Shown here: positions 13,816 through 15,914 of the stretch, one piece after another | Numbering within the stretch: the first letter of the stretch is position 1 | Layout: each line of letters begins with the position of its first letter | Origin: Candidatus Omnitrophota bacterium | Lineage (GTDB): Bacteria; Omnitrophota; Gorgyraeia; JABMRG01; JAFGKX01 | Length of the DNA stretch: 15,914 nt | Direction of reading: 5' to 3' | NCBI GenBank assembly: GCA_016928375.1 | Contig: JAFGKX010000011.1 | Location: 1-15,914 of the forward strand | Notes under the pieces: generated by a model | What the model was told of the DNA's origin: nothing | Seen by the model: only the letters and a program-made list of their open reading frames with translations | Databases searched by the model: none | Position numbers and translations under genes: made by a program

Positions 13816-15125
13816 GCGAAGTAAAAACGCACGTAAGAGTAAGGTTCGCTCCGTCTCCGACGGGGTATCTTCATATAGGCAGCGCGCGTACCGCACTCTT
13901 TAACTGGCTCTACGCCAAAAACCAGGGCGGCAAATTTATCCTTCGCATAGAAGATACCGACCTGGAGCGCTCCAAAAAAGAATTTTTATCGGAGATATTG
14001 GACAGCCTGAAGTGGCTTGGCATGAAGTCGGACGAGGAAATACAGTTTCAGTCAAGCAGAAAACCCCTGTATGATACATACGCAAAAAAACTCCTGGATA
14101 AGGATAAGGCTTATTATGAAGAAACAGAAAAAGGCAAGGCCGTAATATTCAGGAATCCGAAAACAAAAATAGCATTCGATGATATCGTAAAAGGAAAAAT
14201 AGAATTTGATCTGAATGAATTCGATGATCTGGTGCTTATAAAATCAGACGGCACGCCTACCTATAATTTCGCCTGCGTCGTAGATGATATGGATATGAAA
14301 ATGACGCACATAATAAGAGGAGACGACCACATATCCAATACACCAAAGCAGTTGATGCTTTATAATGCCTTTGGAGCAAGGCCTCCGAAATTTGCCCATA
14401 TACCGCTTATACTCGGAGAAGACCGCTCGCGTATGTCAAAACGCCACGGCGCAACTGCCATAAGAGAATACCGTGAAAACGGTTATTTGCCGGAGGCTGT
14501 CATAAACTTTTTAGCGCTTATGGGTTGGTCCCCCAAGGATAACAGGGAAAAACTGTCGACGGAACAAATAATAAAATTATTCTCGTTAAAATCCATAAAA
14601 AACACACCGGCAGTTTTCGATATAAAAAAGCTTAACTGGCTTAATTCCGAATATATAAAATCATGTCCGCCGGAAAAAACCACCGATTATCTCACGCCGT
14701 TTTTGATAAAAAAAGGCGTACCCGCAGGAAACTACGATAAAAAATGGCTCACATCCGTAATAAAATTATACTCCACACGGTTTAGCAATATAGACGAATT
14801 TATAGAAAAATCGGAGTTTTTGTTCAAAGAAAAAATAGATTTTGACGAACAGGCATTAAAATCCTACATTAATGAAAAAACAATTCCCTATCTGGGAAAA
14901 TACACAAAAAAAATAGAAGCGCTTGAAAGTTTTGGCGAAAAGACACTCGAAGAAGCTGCGCGCGCCCTTTCGCAGGAACTTAATATCAATTGGGCAGACC
15001 TTATACACCCCGTAAGGGTAGCAGTGACAGGCAAAGATTCCTCGCCGGGCATATTTGAGGTGCTGGTTCTTTTGGGAAGAGAAAAAACATTAAAGCGCCT
15101 CAAAGATATACAGGAAAAATCATGA
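13812..15125 (+). CDS. gltX: Glutamyl-tRNA synthetase, compact form
   Basis: This 437-residue class I synthetase attaches Glu to tRNA(Glu). RFAPSPTGYLHIGSARTALFNWL holds the HIGH-type HIGS (21-24), LRIEDTDLERS follows, and RMSKRHGAT (207-215) is the KMSKS loop. The usual Cys-containing stretch after KAYY (CYCS-EELE...YDGRCR in many bacteria, about 30 residues) is missing: KAYYEETEKGKAVIFRNP (99-116) goes straight on to the FDDIVKGKIEF strand. This explains the short length. The C-terminal anticodon-binding region ends with GKDSSPGIFEVLVLLGREKTLKRL as expected. The frame is open back to 13764, but the start at 13812 is preferred because it overlaps the previous TGA as ATGA and has GAGGGGG about 9 bases before it. 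A glnS gene follows, so this GluRS may be discriminating. Confidence 0.94.
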   Translation: MSEVKTHVRVRFAPSPTGYLHIGSARTALFNWLYAKNQGGKFILRIEDTDLERSKKEFLSEILDSLKWLGMKSDEEIQFQSSRKPLYDTYAKKLLDKDKAYYEETEKGKAVIFRNPKTKIAFDDIVKGKIEFDLNEFDDLVLIKSDGTPTYNFACVVDDMDMKMTHIIRGDDHISNTPKQLMLYNAFGARPPKFAHIPLILGEDRSRMSKRHGATAIREYRENGYLPEAVINFLALMGWSPKDNREKLSTEQIIKLFSLKSIKNTPAVFDIKKLNWLNSEYIKSCPPEKTTDYLTPFLIKKGVPAGNYDKKWLTSVIKLYSTRFSNIDEFIEKSEFLFKEKIDFDEQALKSYINEKTIPYLGKYTKKIEALESFGEKTLEEAARALSQELNINWADLIHPVRVAVTGKDSSPGIFEVLVLLGREKTLKRLKDIQEKS

Positions 15126-15914
15126 CCACAGACCAAAGGCCGCCTAACTTCGTAACCGAAATCATAGATGCCGATGTAGCCGCGAATAAAAACAAAGGCA
15201 AAGTCCATACGCGTTTTCCGCCGGAGCCTAACGGCTATTTGCATATAGGGCACGCGAAATCTATATGCCTTAATTTCGGCATAGCCGAACAATACAAAGG
15301 GCTTTGTAATCTGCGCTTCGATGACACAAACCCGGAAACAGAAGAGACAGAATATGTAGAATCCATAAAAGAAGACATAAAATGGCTCGGATTTAGCTGG
15401 GACAAGAGAGAATATTACGCATCTGATTATTTTCAGAAATTATATGATTATGCCGTTTGTTTGATTAAAAAACAAAAAGCCTATATCTGCGACCTCTCTC
15501 TCGAAGAATTTAAAGAATACCGCGGCACTGTAACATCTCCCGGCAAGCCCAGCCCATACAGAAACAGGCCTGTTGACGAGAATCTGGATTTATTCAAACG
15601 CATGAAAAACGGGGAATTTATCGACGGCGCAAAAGTCTTGCGCGCGAAAATAAATATGAGCCATCCGAATATGCTTATGCGCGACCCCGCGATATACCGC
15701 ATAAAAAAAGCGCACCATCACAGGACAAAAGATAAATGGTGTATTTACCCTATGTATGATTTTGCGCACTGCATATCTGATTCCATAGAAGGAATTACGC
15801 ATTCTATATGCACGCTGGAATTTGAAAATAATCGCCCGTTATATGACTGGATATTGAACGAACTGGGCATTCATCATCCTCAGCAGATAGAATTCGGCAG
15901 GCTTAATATCAGCA
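15122..15914 (+). CDS. glnS: Glutaminyl-tRNA synthetase, N-terminal part (runs off the window)
   Basis: The frame opens at the ATG at 15122, overlapping the gltX TGA by 4 bp (ATGA), and stays open for 264 codons to the edge. The start and sequence match bacterial GlnRS closely: NFVTEIIDAD, RFPPEPNGYLHIGHAKSICLNFG with the HIGH motif HIGH, LRFDDTNPETEE, IKWLGFSWD, SPYRNRP, VLRAKINMSHPNMLMRDPAIYRI, WCIYPMYDFAHCISDSIEGITHSICTLEFENNRPLYDW. These segments distinguish GlnRS from GluRS. The KMSKS loop and the beta-barrel anticodon domain lie outside the window. Its presence means Gln-tRNA can be made directly, without the GatCAB route. Confidence 0.96.
   Translation, partial: MTTDQRPPNFVTEIIDADVAANKNKGKVHTRFPPEPNGYLHIGHAKSICLNFGIAEQYKGLCNLRFDDTNPETEETEYVESIKEDIKWLGFSWDKREYYASDYFQKLYDYAVCLIKKQKAYICDLSLEEFKEYRGTVTSPGKPSPYRNRPVDENLDLFKRMKNGEFIDGAKVLRAKINMSHPNMLMRDPAIYRIKKAHHHRTKDKWCIYPMYDFAHCISDSIEGITHSICTLEFENNRPLYDWILNELGIHHPQQIEFGRLNIS

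Noticed and set aside
1..15914. CRISPR array, tRNA or rRNA genes, integrase or transposase
   Set aside because: No regularly spaced direct repeats, cloverleaf-like segments, rRNA blocks or mobile-element proteins were seen; the repeats present are isolated palindromes.

Overview
The window is a housekeeping region of a bacterial chromosome of moderate GC, read almost entirely on the + strand, with one AT-richer accessory gene. The gene set points to a Gram-negative anaerobe: a heptose epimerase for LPS inner core, a four-subunit 2-oxoacid:ferredoxin oxidoreductase, RNase Y, the DXP (MEP) isoprenoid route, and separate GluRS and GlnRS. The repertoire, the packed ATGA overlaps and the small GC-rich palindromic repeats would fit a Candidatus Omnitrophota-like lineage. 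That placement is an inference from gene content only.

Layout. (1) Positions 1-416 hold the 3' end of an ADP-heptose epimerase gene, closed by a hairpin terminator. (2) Positions 605-1789 hold a self-contained Fic-domain protein with a C-terminal winged-helix-like region; it looks like an accessory gene. (3) Positions 1790-2242 have no protein gene. They hold a palindromic repeat (1838-1949), then a well-formed sigma70-type promoter (TTGCCT, 17 bp, TATAAT) driving what I read as a 6S RNA (about 2006-2186), then a stem and a dispersed-repeat fragment that supplies the rarA ribosome binding site. (4) Positions 2243-4411 hold rarA, a small membrane-anchored coiled-coil protein and 5-formyltetrahydrofolate cyclo-ligase. 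6S RNA next to rarA and/or the cyclo-ligase is a recurrent bacterial arrangement, which supports the RNA call. (5) From 4503 to the right edge there is one long, tightly packed gene train: rny, a YmdB-type phosphodiesterase, xseA, xseB, a short-chain polyprenyl synthase, dxs, four oxidoreductase subunits, gltX and glnS (cut by the window edge). Most junctions overlap by 1-14 bp, so translational coupling is likely.

How the genes work together. rny and the YmdB homologue concern RNA turnover and signalling; xseA/xseB form exonuclease VII; ispA and dxs are isoprenoid genes; the oxidoreductase makes acyl-CoA and reduced ferredoxin, which could feed the Fe-S enzymes of the MEP pathway; gltX/glnS charge tRNAs.

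Oddities worth checking: RarA has Asn in place of the Walker A Thr/Ser; the polyprenyl synthase lacks the conserved block after its second Asp-rich motif; GluRS lacks the usual Cys-containing insert; the YmdB homologue has Asp for the usual Asn in GNH; and short palindromic repeats have landed in coding or translation-initiation positions in three places. I saw no CRISPR array, tRNA, rRNA, transposase or integrase, and no convincing new multi-gene system.
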